Below are positions 32,907-33,278 of a stretch of 33,278 nt of DNA, one piece after another. Source of the stretch: an uncultured Colwellia sp. (GTDB lineage: Bacteria > Pseudomonadota > Gammaproteobacteria > Enterobacterales > Alteromonadaceae); NCBI GenBank assembly GCA_913020705.1, contig CAJWBY010000031.1:1-33278 (forward strand). The letters run 5' to 3'. The position numbers and the translations under genes are program-made. Positions within the stretch are counted from its first letter, which is position 1. Each line of letters starts with the position of its first letter. The notes below the pieces were generated by a model. That model was not told the origin of the DNA and ran no database searches. It worked only from the letters and a program-made list of their open reading frames with translations.

Positions 32907-32950
32907 GCTGAAAAACTCTCCTTTTATTATTCAGTTTTCTTAGGATTATT

Positions 32951-33278
32951 ATGACTTACCCATTAGCTAAAAAAATGGCTAAAACCTCAAACAGACTTAT
33001 CAGATTTTTTGGCGTCGTTGCTTTAACTTTTTCATCTTTTTCTCATGCAGTTACGATCATCCCATCACCACCAGAAGTAAACGCAAAAGGTCACATATTA
33101 ATAGACTACACTACAGGTAAAGTCATTTCAGAAAGTAATGCTGATTCATTGCTAGCACCTGCTAGTTTGACTAAAATGATGACAAGTTACATCATCGGTA
33201 AAGAGTTACAAAGTGGCAATATAAGCAACGAAGACATGGTAACCGTAAGCGAAAAAGCTTGGGCAAAAAACTTCCCTG
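32951..33278 (+). CDS. dacA: D-alanyl-D-alanine carboxypeptidase (PBP5/6 type), 3' end missing
   Basis: The first 109 residues are in the window. A hydrophobic signal peptide (about 18-35, LIRFFGVVALTFSSFSHA) is followed by the typical start of the mature enzyme (GHILIDYTTGKVISESNAD) and the active-site motif SLTK in LAPASLTKMMTSYI. PBP5-type enzymes trim the fifth D-Ala from peptidoglycan stem peptides in the periplasm. AGGA lies six bases before the ATG. Gene order after rlpA is the same as in E. coli. The frame runs off the right edge. Confidence 0.95.
   Translation, partial: MTYPLAKKMAKTSNRLIRFFGVVALTFSSFSHAVTIIPSPPEVNAKGHILIDYTTGKVISESNADSLLAPASLTKMMTSYIIGKELQSGNISNEDMVTVSEKAWAKNFP

Noticed and set aside
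1..33278. Mobile elements, prophage, toxin-antitoxin or defence genes
   Set aside because: No transposase, integrase, phage structural gene, short toxin-antitoxin pair or defence-type domain was recognised anywhere; gene order in the right third is conserved core chromosome.

Overview
The window looks like a chromosomal segment from a marine, probably psychrophilic gammaproteobacterium of the Alteromonadales, near Colwellia or Thalassotalea. This rests on the AT-rich base composition, on proteins typical of that order (DUF2956, DUF3083, YbeL-type zinc ribbon, HPPD with GammaH iron ligands), and on the gene order ybeL / leuS-lptE-holA-nadD / rsfS-rlmH-mrdA-mrdB-rlpA-dacA, which matches the Escherichia coli cluster. 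The genus is an inference from family resemblance; no 16S gene or database search was available. I see no rRNA, tRNA, insertion sequence, prophage or CRISPR array.

Layout. 1-3771: the 3' end of a DUF748/AsmA-like envelope gene (cut by the left edge), a small two-helix membrane protein, a DUF1707/LiaF-like protein and an orphan periplasmic solute-binding protein on the minus strand, then DUF2956 and a small membrane protein on the plus strand. 3815-6719: a perfect 30-bp palindrome followed by a two-gene operon encoding an acetyl-CoA hydrolase/transferase fused to a GNAT acetyltransferase and, overlapping by 4 bp, a zinc-dependent class-II histone-deacetylase-family deacylase. 6769-11840: minus-strand genes for YedI (DUF808), a ribosome hibernation factor, a YajD HNH protein, a YegD-like Hsp70 and an OmpA-family porin, most as single units with their own promoters or terminators. 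12111-15040: plus-strand DUF3083 (an internally duplicated protein), rRNA methyltransferase RlmF and a TrmK-like tRNA methyltransferase. 15257-22917: minus-strand hpd (with a candidate TyrR box), a cold-shock-type DEAD-box RNA helicase with a long leader, a lipoprotein made of eight 18-residue DGSG repeats, a Lon-family protease and a YbeL zinc-ribbon protein. 23143-33278: the leuS-lptE-holA-nadD operon, then the rod-shape/peptidoglycan cluster rsfS-rlmH-mrdA-mrdB-rlpA-dacA; dacA runs off the right edge.

How the genes work together. The right third combines translation (LeuRS, RsfS, RlmH), LPS export (LptE), replication (HolA), NAD synthesis (NadD) and cell elongation (PBP2, RodA, RlpA, PBP5/6). 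The centre is rich in RNA maintenance (RlmF, TrmK-like, HPF, CsdA/DeaD), fitting life in the cold. The most system-like accessory unit is the CoA-transferase-GNAT plus deacylase operon, which could make and remove acyl groups on proteins or small molecules, in parallel with the AcuA/AcuC control of acetyl-CoA synthetase. Many transcription units end in well-formed intrinsic terminators, often shared by convergent genes.

Several starts were moved from the longest frame to a better-supported one: yedI (TTG at 7725), hpf (8256), yajD (8727), hpd (16312), the repeat lipoprotein (19616), the Lon-like protease (22311) and leuS (23143).
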